The position numbers and the translations under genes were made by a program. The notes beneath the pieces are model-generated. The model was not told the origin of the DNA, made no database searches, and saw nothing but the letters and a program-made list of their open reading frames with translations. Below, one piece after another: positions 1 through 5,541 of a stretch of DNA of 7,445 nt (position 1 is its first letter; every line of letters starts with the position of its first letter). The DNA lies in the NCBI GenBank assembly GCA_028274825.1, contig JAQCMZ010000471.1, positions 1 through 7,445 on the forward strand, read 5' to 3'. The stretch is from Haloferacaceae archaeon. GTDB lineage: Archaea; Halobacteriota; Halobacteria; Halobacteriales; Haloferacaceae.

Positions 1-221
1 TTCTGTGTCGGAATGTATCCCCAACGTGGGCACAGGGATTCCAGACTCCGCAGGCGAGTTCCCTTCACGGGTAGTTCGGAGTGTCCCACTCCTCCCGGAT
101 GGACACTCAGCCACAATCGACGGGGCACGCTTCTTGTCGCGCTTGAACATCGTCGAAACTGTGGTGAGCATCGCACTACCGTGTTTGACTGTAGGTGTAA
201 TCCGTGGCGGGTAACTCGTGC
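1..221. other. Unassigned flank before a right-end hairpin
   Basis: No gene is recognised here. Both strands are open over much of the stretch. A plus-strand frame ends with a TAA at about 212-214, and a minus-strand frame runs off the window start from an ATG at about 172, but neither product resembles a family I know. Because an IS200/IS605-like right end follows directly, the stretch could be the inner part of such an element, either the tail of a transposon-encoded tnpB or its non-coding flank. That is inference from position only. Confidence 0.2.
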
Positions 222-297
222 GGGCGCTGTATCCCCTCCCTACTCACGGCTTCGCCGCTCGCTGAGGAAGGGGGCTTAGCGCCCTCAATTCAGCTAA
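222..297 (+). repeat. IS200/IS605-like right-end hairpin, copy 1
   Basis: A perfect 6-bp outer stem, GGGCGC (222-227) with GCGCCC (279-284), encloses TGTATCC, a C-rich arm that pairs with the G-rich arm around 265-274 with one mismatch, and a small CGGC-TTC-GCCG hairpin. It is followed by ATTCAGC (288-294). The order GGCGC, GTATCC, inner stem, GCGC, ATTCAGC is shared with copies at 445-494 and 1686-1740. Such imperfect subterminal hairpins are typical of IS200/IS605 ends, which are read as single-stranded DNA by TnpA. No transposase gene is visible. A GGCC-GAAA-GGCC tetraloop hairpin follows at 306-317. The repeat is directly visible; the family assignment is inferred. Confidence 0.5.
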
Positions 298-444
298 ATG
301 TGTGGGGCCGAAAGGCCATCATCGTCGGCTGGCGGGAATTGCTCTGTTCTCCACCGGTTCTGTTCAGCGCGTTCGGTTGTCTGGTCAGTAATGTTAGTGG
401 GCGAACACAGATACGGCTCTCTAACACGGTCGAGTCTTCGAATG

Positions 445-494
445 ACAGCGCGTATCCACGATCTACCGTGAGATTGCGCCTATTCAGCGTATAA
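445..494 (+). repeat. IS200/IS605-like right-end hairpin, copy 2
   Basis: This is a shorter, worn copy of the same motif. GCGCGTATCCACG (448-460) forms CACG/CGTG around a 6-nt loop, closes with GCGC (476-479), and is followed by ATTCAGCGTATAA (482-494). It matches copy 3 in the GCGTATCCACG arm and in the ATTCAGC-x-TATAA tail, while the inner stem differs. No coding sequence is associated. The 298-444 stretch before it contains no gene that I can support. Confidence 0.5.
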
Positions 495-574
495 TCCGGT
501 TACGTCGGCTCAGCGTGATGATCTACGAGAGGACTGCCACCGATTCTGATTCTCATTGCCACGTTGTGTCCGTG

Positions 575-860
575 TGAAGTACTTCGGGGTCAAGCCCCAA
601 GTGTTTATGCTGTCGGGTCTGCACCGCGCCCGCAGGCGGACATGATTCATTCCGACCTCCTCCGTGAGGAGTCGGCTGGAATCCACAGCCGAACACTCGC
701 TGTGTCCGTGGAGGTCGCTTGCTCCACACGACCCATTGAAACTTCCGTCGCACGCTCACCGAGCGATTGTGAGAGGAGCCACGTCCCACTCTGTCAAACG
801 ACCAGCAACGGAGTTGAGCTCTTCAACTCCATATCTTGGGGATTGATGTCTGGTCGTTAT
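575..860. other. Hairpin-dense non-coding stretch
   Basis: No convincing protein frame is present; the translations are Arg/Ser-rich and unlike haloarchaeal proteins. Several stems are visible: ACTT-GGGG (581-589) with CCCC-AAGT (595-602); CCGAC plus TCCTC (652-662) with GAGGA-GTCGG (666-675), with one bulged C; GGCTG/CAGCC (674-690); CGCTC/GAGCG (753-765); and a nested pair with outer AACGACCAG (797-805)/CTGGTCGTT (850-858) and inner GGAGTTGA (810-817)/TCAACTCC (823-830). This density suggests either a structured RNA or the non-coding body of an IS200/IS605-derived element. I cannot choose between them from this sequence alone. Confidence 0.35.
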
Positions 861-882
861 CGTTGCGTCACTGTTTACAGGC

Positions 883-902
883 TTGACATCCTCCTCCGCG
901 TG
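883..902 (+). repeat. IS200/IS605-like left-end scrap with TTGAC
   Basis: TTGAC (883-887) is followed by ATCCTCC, which nearly matches TTGAC-CTCCTCC at the left end of the element inserted in the HNH gene (4583-4594). The hairpin that should follow is missing, so this looks like a truncated left end just beyond the stop codon of the small minus-strand gene. The similarity is short, so the call is tentative. Confidence 0.3.
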
Positions 903-942
903 TAGTGACTGAGAGAAGTTTTGAATATACTTCCCGTACTAT

Positions 943-1158
943 TTACTGTAATCGAGACTCGTCTATTTCCTCGGCACGTTCAGCAAGGAGATGACTCAGC
1001 TCCTGTATGGTGATTTTCTCCTCCTGTAGGAGAGTTGTATCGACGGCATACTCGATTGCTGCAGCGTCGCTGGAGCACTCGTGATCTGCCATGATTCGTG
1101 TGAGCTTTGTCGCCAAGCTATCGCTAATTGTGACGGATGTATAGCCTTCTGGAGGCAT
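943..1158 (-). CDS. Small ribbon-helix-helix (antitoxin-like) protein
   Basis: A 71-residue acidic protein. The N-terminal TSVTISD (residues 7-13) fits the DNA-binding beta strand of a CopG/VapB-type ribbon-helix-helix fold. It is followed by a helix (about 14-27) with LATKLTRIM and a second helix (about 30-46) ending in AIEYAVDTTL. The tail (47-71) is Glu-rich and probably helical; in antitoxins this part binds the toxin. The start is the ATG at 1158. A T-rich box TTTTTTAC on the minus strand (1184-1191) sits about 29 nt upstream, which suggests a leaderless transcript. No toxin gene (PIN/VapC or RelE-like) lies on either side within the window. It could be an orphan antitoxin or a stand-alone repressor. 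The gene is well supported; the precise role is not. Confidence 0.75.
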   Translation of the reverse strand: MPPEGYTSVTISDSLATKLTRIMADHECSSDAAAIEYAVDTTLLQEEKITIQELSHLLAERAEEIDESRLQ

Positions 1159-1339
1159 ATTTCGTCCGTATAATTGCCATACAGTAAAAAAGACGGTAGC
1201 ACACTCTAGTTCATTCAGAACTTTCTTGAACCACTAAACGCGGCCGAATCCCGAGCGTTGGGAGTTTCAGGTTTGCAGTTCAGCCGGGCAGTGCCCCAGT
1301 AGGAATTCGGGTGGATGCTCATGGACTGAAGCGGGCTGG

Positions 1340-1600
1340 ACTGCTGGCGGTGCCAAGCCGCCGGTACGTGTATCCTCAGCCGTGTTTGGCGTCCAAGCGT
1401 TGTTTTGGCCGCACGGACGCCAGCAGGCGTCAACGGAGTTCACGGTAGCGGAAGTGCTGCAAGCGCAGTCACCATGTGTCGGATGTTTCGAGCATCCGGT
1501 GTTCGTGACCACCTTCCAGATACTGTCTCATTGCTTGGGGCGGACGGGCCGCCTCTGTAGGACGGGACGGAACCCGCTCCGTTCCGACCAATTCCTGTCC
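1340..1600 (+). other. Folded stretch upstream of right-end copy 3 (omega-RNA-like position)
   Basis: Visible stems are GGCGG/CCGCC (1346-1362); GACGCC-AGCA-GGCGTC (1416-1431), whose 5' arm can alternatively pair with GGCGTC at 1388-1393; CGGATG/CATCCG (1480-1498); and a long two-part hairpin with outer GGACGGGA (1560-1567)/TCCTGTCC (1593-1600) and inner CGGAAC (1568-1573)/GTTCCG (1581-1586). In IS1341-type elements the guide RNA (omegaRNA, or the sense-overlapping RNAs seen in haloarchaea) lies just upstream of and into the right end. This stretch occupies that place but without tnpB. The structure is seen; the RNA identity is inferred. Confidence 0.3.
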
Positions 1601-1685
1601 GTCGCCATGGTTGCCCGTCGATTAAACGTTACTGTGAAACTGTGAAACTCAGGTCAAGCGTTTGAATCGGAGAGATTCCCAGTGT

Positions 1686-1740
1686 GACGGCGCGTATCCA
1701 CGGCCTGAAGCCCGTGGTATCGCGCTTATTCAGCATATAA
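1686..1740 (+). repeat. IS200/IS605-like right-end hairpin, copy 3
   Basis: This is the cleanest copy of the repeated motif. GGCGCGTAT is followed by a perfect 6-bp stem CCACGG (1698-1703)/CCGTGG (1712-1717) around an 8-nt loop, then TATCGCGC, then TTATTCAGCATATAA (1726-1740). The outer GCGC arms also pair. The layout parallels the right end of the element in the HNH gene (5016-5050), which has GGCG, ATCCCACG, CGTGGG and CGCC in the same order, although the sequences belong to a different subfamily. Confidence 0.55.
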
Positions 1741-1743
1741 ATA
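1736..1743 (+). promoter_or_regulatory. Candidate TATA box for the structured RNA
   Basis: TATAAATA is a near-ideal archaeal TATA element. Transcription would be expected to begin about 26 nt further on, near 1765, exactly where the folded element at 1761-1853 begins. It overlaps the AT-rich tail of right-end copy 3, so it may have been supplied by that element or may be coincidental. Confidence 0.4.
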
Positions 1744-1760
1744 TTGTGAAGTGATCTGAC

Positions 1761-1853
1761 AGGCTTCACCCTCGGGGCCGAGTGGTTCGAGAATCACTGA
1801 TTCTCGTCATCACGGAACTCACAGAGTTCCGAACGACCCCGAGGCACTCGCCT
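1761..1853 (+). ncRNA. Candidate structured RNA: three-helix junction upstream of lysC
   Basis: Three perfect 8-bp helices are visible. P1 is CCTCGGGG (1770-1777) with CCCCGAGG (1837-1844). Inside it, P2 is CGAGAATC (1788-1795) with GATTCTCG (1799-1806) and P3 is CGGAACTC (1813-1820) with GAGTTCCG (1824-1831), each with a 3-nt apical loop (the closing pair may open). A weaker outer stem AGGC (1761-1764)/GCCT (1850-1853) may extend P1. No protein frame explains the conservation of pairing. A TATA box at 1736-1743 would start transcription at its 5' edge, and the first gene downstream is aspartate kinase. It could be a stand-alone small RNA, a leader element, or a DNA hairpin cluster belonging to a mobile element. 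The perfect pairing is seen; the RNA status is inferred. Confidence 0.4.
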
Positions 1854-1944
1854 TATGCCGCCTGTGGAGTATGCAGGAGCAGCGACGTATGACACTGGTT
1901 GACGAATTGGTCAGGGTTTTCACGTGTCGCATGCAACGGCCGGT

Positions 1945-2040
1945 ATGAAATCGGACGACACACAGACTTCGAAACAGTTTATGAGCAATACGGTTGCTGC
2001 GTTGGCAGTTCTTGAGAGGAGAGTATCGCGATGCGAGTAA
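1945..2040 (+). CDS. Possible short upstream frame overlapping the lysC start
   Basis: An ATG at 1945 opens a 31-residue frame that begins MKSDDTQTSKQF, is polar at its start, and stops at TAA (2038-2040), ten bases into lysC in another frame. It contains three Thr, two Lys and two Met, end products of the aspartate pathway, but not in a striking cluster. It would be in the mRNA only if transcription begins upstream of 1945, for example at the TATA box near 1736; the nearer box at 1978 would exclude it. It could be a translationally coupled leader peptide, or chance. Confidence 0.2.
   Translation: MKSDDTQTSKQFMSNTVAALAVLERRVSRCE
1978..1983 (+). promoter_or_regulatory. Candidate TATA box of lysC, with a ribosome binding site downstream
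   Basis: TTTATG, preceded by the purine-rich GAAAC, lies where a start of transcription near 2006 would be expected. GAGGAG (2016-2021) then sits 9 nt before the ATG at 2031, a good Shine-Dalgarno match. It supports that ATG as the start and makes lysC the one gene here that is likely to have a short leader. Confidence 0.4.
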
Positions 2041-3215
2041 TCTCGAAGTTCGGTGGGACGAGTCTCGGGACAGGTGATCGAGTGGAACGAGCTGCCGACT
2101 CGATTGCCAAGGCAGTCGAGGAGGGTCACGAGGTGGCTGTCGTCGCTAGCGCCATGGGTTCTTCAACCGATGACCTTCTCGAGGACATCACGTTTCAGGC
2201 GGACGAACAGGACCAGGCAGAGATCATCTCGATGGGCGAGCGCACGAGCGTTCGGATGCTGAAAGCAGCTCTCGTCGCGCGAAACGTGGACGCAGAGTTC
2301 TTCGAACCAGGTCATGAAGAATGGCCAGTGATTACCAACAGTGTGGGCGAACTCGATGTCGAAGAAACCCAGCGTCGCGCACAGGAGTTGGCCTCTCGGC
2401 TGGACGAGACTGTCCCTGTTCTCACGGGGTTTCTCGCGGAGGACCACGACGGAAATATTGCAACCCTGGGACGTGGGGGATCAGACACGACTGCCGTGAT
2501 GCTGGGTAAATATATGGGCGCTGACGAGACAGTGATTGTGACCGACGTCGAGGGGGTCATGACCGGCGACCCTCGTGTCGTCGAAGGTGCCCGTAATGTC
2601 GGCCAGATCACCGTCGATGAACTCCGAAATCTCTCATTCCGTGGTGCCGAGGTGATCGCACCGAGTGCCCTCTCGTACAAAGGCGATGATCTCACAGTCA
2701 GAGTCGTTCACTATCAGCACGGAGATCTTCTCACCGGGGGCACAGAAATACAGGGTAAATTCCAGAATCTTGTCGATATGCGGGAAACCCCACTTGCCTG
2801 CCTCACGACCGCCGGTCGGGCGGTCCGCAATCAGCCGGGCATTCTTAGCGATCTCTCCTCAGTTCTCAGCAACGCGGGGATTAACGTCGACGCCGTCGCT
2901 TCTGGGATGGACTCCGTGACTTTCTACGTCGACGAAAGCGTGTCGAAGCGCGCAGAAACAATTCTGCATGAAACTGTGGTCTCGGACACGTTTCTGTCGT
3001 CAGTCACGGTGAAAGACCCGATAGCCGTGGTCAGAGTAACCGGTGGTGAACTCCCGAACCGTCCCGGTGTCATCCGAGACGTTGTCTCCCCGGTCGCTGA
3101 CGCGGGTATCAACGTTCAGGATGTGATCACGAGCGCCACCTCTGTCGCCCTGTTCGTCGACTGGGGGGATCGCGAAGACACGCTCGAGATTGTCCAGAAT
3201 CGCTTCGACTCGTGA
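2031..3215 (+). CDS. lysC: Aspartate kinase (EC 2.7.2.4)
   Basis: A cytoplasmic enzyme that phosphorylates L-aspartate to 4-phospho-L-aspartate, the first step toward lysine, threonine, methionine and isoleucine. The 394-residue product has the usual single-function length. The amino-acid-kinase domain covers about residues 1-245, with KFGGTS (6-11) at the nucleotide site, SMGER (67-71), LGRGGSDTTA (146-155) at the aspartate/ATP site and TDVEGVMTGDPR (171-182). Two ACT domains follow, at about 255-320 and 332-392, including NAGINVDAV and DAGINVQDV; in this family they bind lysine or threonine as feedback inhibitors. The start is supported by GAGGAG 9 nt upstream. It faces purO, with about 200 bp of apparently empty sequence between the convergent stops and no clear terminator hairpin. 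The feedback amino acid cannot be told from the sequence by eye. Confidence 0.95.
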   Translation: MRVISKFGGTSLGTGDRVERAADSIAKAVEEGHEVAVVASAMGSSTDDLLEDITFQADEQDQAEIISMGERTSVRMLKAALVARNVDAEFFEPGHEEWPVITNSVGELDVEETQRRAQELASRLDETVPVLTGFLAEDHDGNIATLGRGGSDTTAVMLGKYMGADETVIVTDVEGVMTGDPRVVEGARNVGQITVDELRNLSFRGAEVIAPSALSYKGDDLTVRVVHYQHGDLLTGGTEIQGKFQNLVDMRETPLACLTTAGRAVRNQPGILSDLSSVLSNAGINVDAVASGMDSVTFYVDESVSKRAETILHETVVSDTFLSSVTVKDPIAVVRVTGGELPNRPGVIRDVVSPVADAGINVQDVITSATSVALFVDWGDREDTLEIVQNRFDS

Positions 3216-3416
3216 CCACACACCAACGATACCAGTCGGTTGAATCCGATTTCGGTATTCAGCTCTGAACGCGTAGTGACCCTGTCCCAAACGTGGTGAT
3301 AGACTCGCGGTGAATCGATCTTGTGTGTTCGATGATTGATACTACCGTTCACCTCGAAAGTCGCTCATCGACGCACTCACCCGCTCAACGAGTTTGCTCT
3401 GGTCTATTCTGTCTCG

Positions 3417-4040
3417 CTACGTGCCGTTGTGAACCGCGGTGGTGATTCCCTGGTTGTCGTCACCGCTCTGAACCGTCACACCAGCCGCACAGACCGCGTG
3501 TTCGAACGCGCCGGCATATACCTCCGAGGCCGCATCACGTGCAGTCTCCGCCGCCAACTGGATCGGCTCGGGAGTGTCCTTCTTGTATGTTGCCACGAGT
3601 GTTGGTTTGTTGACAGACTCGACCAACAGCGCGTCGTGGCGGACGATCCCGACCAGAGCCCGTTCGGACCCGACGATCCCGGCGATCCGTGGGGTGTCGT
3701 AGTCGTCTTTTTCATAATCCAGCGAGAGCAGTACCGTCGCCAGGGCGTCCCGGGCCGGGTAGCCGAGTGAGAGTTTCTCCGCAATCGGGTCGACGTGGCT
3801 CCCGTTCCCGATCACGACCTCCGACTCTGGCCCTGACTGCGATGGGCTTCCAGACGGACGATCGACCGTCTGGAGACAATTGTATGAGACGTACGGGTTG
3901 TCCGTCTCGGGAGCATCCGCCGTCGGGACAACCGTGAGCGTGCTCTCTTGTTGGACAATCTTTCGGTTCGGAAACGACCGCGATGACACTCGATACGCGC
4001 CGATCCTCGGGGCGATGACGATGAATCGTCCAACGTACAC
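3417..4040 (-). CDS. purO: Archaeal IMP cyclohydrolase PurO (EC 3.5.4.10)
   Basis: Closes the second ring of the purine skeleton, converting FAICAR to IMP, the final step of de novo purine synthesis; this is the archaeal enzyme, unrelated to bacterial PurH. The 207-residue product carries the stretches I recognise from haloarchaeal PurO: YVGRFIVIAPR (2-12), YRVSSRSFPNR (16-26), DNPYVSYNC (47-55), GNGSHVDPIAEKL (78-90), GYPARDAL (93-100), LDYEKDDYDTPRIAG (107-121) and FEHAVCAAGV (179-188). I chose the GTG at 4040. The frame stays open upstream to about 4439, but that part overlaps the divergent gene and is not PurO-like, and a TATA box sits about 27 nt before the GTG. Residues 57-74 are a low-complexity Ser/Pro/Gly-rich insertion, probably a surface loop. 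Divergent from the HNH gene. Confidence 0.92.
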   Translation of the reverse strand: MYVGRFIVIAPRIGAYRVSSRSFPNRKIVQQESTLTVVPTADAPETDNPYVSYNCLQTVDRPSGSPSQSGPESEVVIGNGSHVDPIAEKLSLGYPARDALATVLLSLDYEKDDYDTPRIAGIVGSERALVGIVRHDALLVESVNKPTLVATYKKDTPEPIQLAAETARDAASEVYAGAFEHAVCAAGVTVQSGDDNQGITTAVHNGT

Positions 4041-4063
4041 AGTTATCAGCGGGAAGTCCCTCG

Positions 4064-4071
4064 ATAAAATA
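4064..4071 (-). promoter_or_regulatory. TATA box of purO (leaderless)
   Basis: TATTTTAT on the minus strand, centred about 27 nt upstream of the GTG at 4040, places the transcription start at or next to the start codon. No Shine-Dalgarno sequence precedes the GTG, which fits a leaderless mRNA, common in haloarchaea. Confidence 0.55.
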
Positions 4072-4189
4072 CTTCGGTCGCCCGACGGTGTTTCATCACC
4101 GTACCCCGAAACTCTGGTGTGTCCACCGACGATGCAGATTCTCCTCGTCGACGACTCGCGGCCAGACGCATCTGTTCGCTGGCCTGCCC

Positions 4190-4196
4190 TTTTATG
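4190..4196 (+). promoter_or_regulatory. TATA box of the HNH gene (leaderless)
   Basis: TTTTATG is centred about 26 nt before the ATG at 4219 and is preceded by a C-rich stretch. No Shine-Dalgarno sequence is seen before the ATG. Together with the purO box this makes 4041-4218 a compact divergent promoter region. I see no clear operator in it. Confidence 0.5.
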
Positions 4197-4218
4197 AGAT
4201 AACGAGGGAACTGACAGT

Positions 4219-4638
4219 ATGTCGACGACAGAAGCAGCATGTCTCAAGGCCCTGCGCGAAGCGGCCGAACGGTTGGGCAGTTCGCCGACGGAGCCACAGT
4301 CCGAGGAACTCGGATTACAGCCAGCTTCGGCAACGATAATTCGACAGGTTGGAGGATGGAACGAAGCAAAACGTCGTGCCGGACTGGAGACGAACGCATC
4401 GAGGGGACCGCGTGTAGGACCACAGCCCGACAACATCAACCTCTCAGAGGAGATGTCCTGGGAAGAGCTATCGGTCGATCAGCGATGGCACTACCGGAAC
4501 CGTGACTGGAACACCGAGCACACACTTCGGTGCCGGGGGCGGCTTCGAAAATGGGTAAACGAGACAAAGGCCGAGACCGGGTTTGACCTCCTCCCACGGC
4601 TTCGTGGGATTCCTCCGTCAGTTATCCTGCACTGCTGA
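4219..4638 (+). pseudogene. HNH-nuclease-like protein, 5' part (gene split by a mobile element)
   Basis: Residues 1-123 are the N-terminal part of a haloarchaeal HNH-type protein. Residues about 6-52 form a homing-endonuclease-associated repeat, the DNA-recognition module that accompanies many HNH nucleases, with ALREAAERLGSSPT, a PASATII segment and GGWNEAKRRAGLE. Residues about 74-120 (NLSEEMSWEELSVDQRWHY and RLRKWVNETKAETG) lead into what should be the first zinc-binding Cys-x-x-Cys. From codon 124 (4588) on, the frame reads into an inserted element and adds 16 foreign residues before a TGA. It is expressed, if at all, as a DNA-binding fragment without the nuclease half. Translation starts at the ATG 26 nt after a TATA box. 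Confidence 0.7.
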
Positions 4639-5056
4639 TAATTGCGGCTGTGACCGTGTTTGCTGAGGCACTTTCGGCCCTCTCAGAGGAGGGTGCGGTG
4701 GGTTGAGTATCCGCTCAGTGTTGCCCGCTCTCGCAGAGAGCGTAGCACTCACGCGCGTTCAGCCAGACAGCAGGCTGGGCCATCAGCCTGGCTCCCATTG
4801 TGCACCCGCCACAGGGGAGTCACTCGTGGCGACATTTCATGCTGCTGGGTGGGCTGCGGTGGTATGTGAGTTGGAGTAAGACCCGCTCGTGGCCATCTTG
4901 AGCGTGAACAGGGTCCCCGCAGCAGCACATCGCATATCTATTTTTTATATACAGACTCTTTGTAGTTGACTGTGACAATAATAGTGTGCAAGAATACTGT
5001 GTGTGGTTCTCAGTCGGCGGCTTCATCCCACGAAGCCGTGGGCTTTCGCCTTGAAC
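4588..5056 (+). mobile_element. Transposase-less IS200/IS605-derived element (PATE/MITE type), 469 bp
   Basis: The left end has the perfect hairpin TCCCACG (4592-4598)-GCTT-CGTGGGA (4603-4609), directly after TTGAC (4583-4587), a plausible target pentanucleotide. The right end has GGCG (5016-5019), CCCACG (5027-5032)-AAGC-CGTGGG (5037-5042) and CGCC (5047-5050), then TTGAAC. In this family, insertion is next to a short target without duplication. The host frame resumes exactly if 4588-5056 is removed. The interior encodes no transposase but holds stems such as CAGGCTG/CAGCCTG (about 4771-4790) and CTCTC/GAGAG, and an AT-rich TTTATATA (4944-4951). The long minus-strand frame crossing it is a shadow. 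The ends are seen; the exact termini are inferred from the frame. Confidence 0.65.
4944..4951 (+). promoter_or_regulatory. TATA-like box inside the inserted element
   Basis: TTTATATA within an AT-rich stretch could start a rightward transcript near 4975, through the right-end hairpin and into the 3' part of the HNH gene. In a complete IS this type of AT-rich stretch would usually serve an element gene; here none is left. Weak evidence. Confidence 0.25.
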
Positions 5057-5515
5057 CACTGTAACTGATGTCGCATCGACAATCCTGCGTGTCTTGACTA
5101 TCATCATCCCGACGGCGCTAAAAAACGGATGGACATCGGGACAATGGTGACGTACGGTTACGGCAAAGACGCGCTCGAATCCGAGATGGAATTGTGCACA
5201 ATTCTGTGTGCCAACTGCCATCGGAAGGAACACGCTTCGAAGCCGACCGAAGCGCTGAGAAAGTGGGTTTACCAACAGAAGAACGCGAGAGGTGGCTGCT
5301 CTAAGTGTGACGAGGGGGACACAGCGTGTCTCGATTTTCACCACACAACCGATAAAAAGACAGACACCATCGCACGGATGGTCGGAGACGGTCGTCCATG
5401 GGATGCGATCCGGGCGGAGATGCAGAAGTGTGCAGTGCTTTGTGCCAACTGTCACCGGAAGCTGCACTTCGTCCCCCCTGGTCGATTGGGAAGTGAACAC
5501 GATAATAATAAGTAG
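5057..5515 (+). pseudogene. HNH-nuclease-like protein, 3' part with two zinc/HNH units
   Basis: From 5057 the frame reads H-C-N-stop-C-R-I-D-N-P-A-C-L-D-Y-H-H, so homology clearly begins before the first available ATG (5129). Two tandem units of about 70 residues each have a Cys-x-x-Cys, then CLDxHH, then C-x-x-LCANCHRK-x-H. Unit 1 is at 5060-5252, with CLDYHH at about 5090-5107 and LCANCHRKEH ending near 5236; unit 2 has GGCSKC (about 5294), CLDFHH (about 5327) and LCANCHRKLH (about 5438-5468). The His-His and Asn-Cys-His-Arg pairs are typical of zinc-stabilised HNH nuclease folds. A TGA at 5066-5068 lies inside the first Cys-x-x-Cys, where unit 2 has CSKC; a CGA-to-TGA change would explain it. 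A 128-residue product from 5129 could still be made, containing unit 2 intact. tRNA-Gln begins 26 nt after the stop. Confidence 0.65.
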
Positions 5516-5541
5516 TTTCCCGCCGTTCTTTAAATTGCATC

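Larger units (their letters stand above)
1236..1740 (+). mobile_element. Possible non-autonomous IS200/IS605-like element ending in right-end copy 3
   Basis: The stretch from 1159 to 2030 has no recognisable gene apart from a possible short frame just before lysC. Its first part ends in a clear right-end hairpin (1686-1740). Near its left border AACGC (1237-1241) and GCGTT (1255-1259) can form a short imperfect hairpin, which might be a left end. The interior is rich in stems and has no transposase. A length near 500 bp would fit transposase-less elements such as the PATEs known from Haloquadratum. The left boundary is a guess; no target duplication is expected for this family. Confidence 0.3.

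Noticed and set aside
1225..1235. CTTGAACCACT shared with the right border of the HNH-gene element (5050-5060)
   Set aside because: An 11-base match is expected by chance several times in a window of this length, so it does not prove a second border.
1785..1797. GGTTCGAGAATC as a tRNA T arm
   Set aside because: It lacks an acceptor stem and anticodon arm; the bases fit the P2 helix instead.
4132..4197. Peptide MQILLVDDS resembling a response-regulator start
   Set aside because: It stops after 21 residues and overlaps the HNH promoter; most likely chance.
4041..4439. N-terminal extension of the purO frame by 133 residues
   Set aside because: It overlaps the divergent HNH gene, is Ser/Arg-rich and unlike PurO, and a TATA box sits at the right distance from the GTG at 4040.
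4820..5500. Open minus-strand frame of 226 codons
   Set aside because: It is antisense to the HNH 3' part and crosses the inserted element. Its product is Cys/Val/Thr-rich, not acidic, and matches no family I know.
5529..5535. TTTAAAT as tRNA-Gln promoter
   Set aside because: It lies only 6 nt before the tRNA, so transcription would start inside the gene; the box near 5502-5511 fits better.
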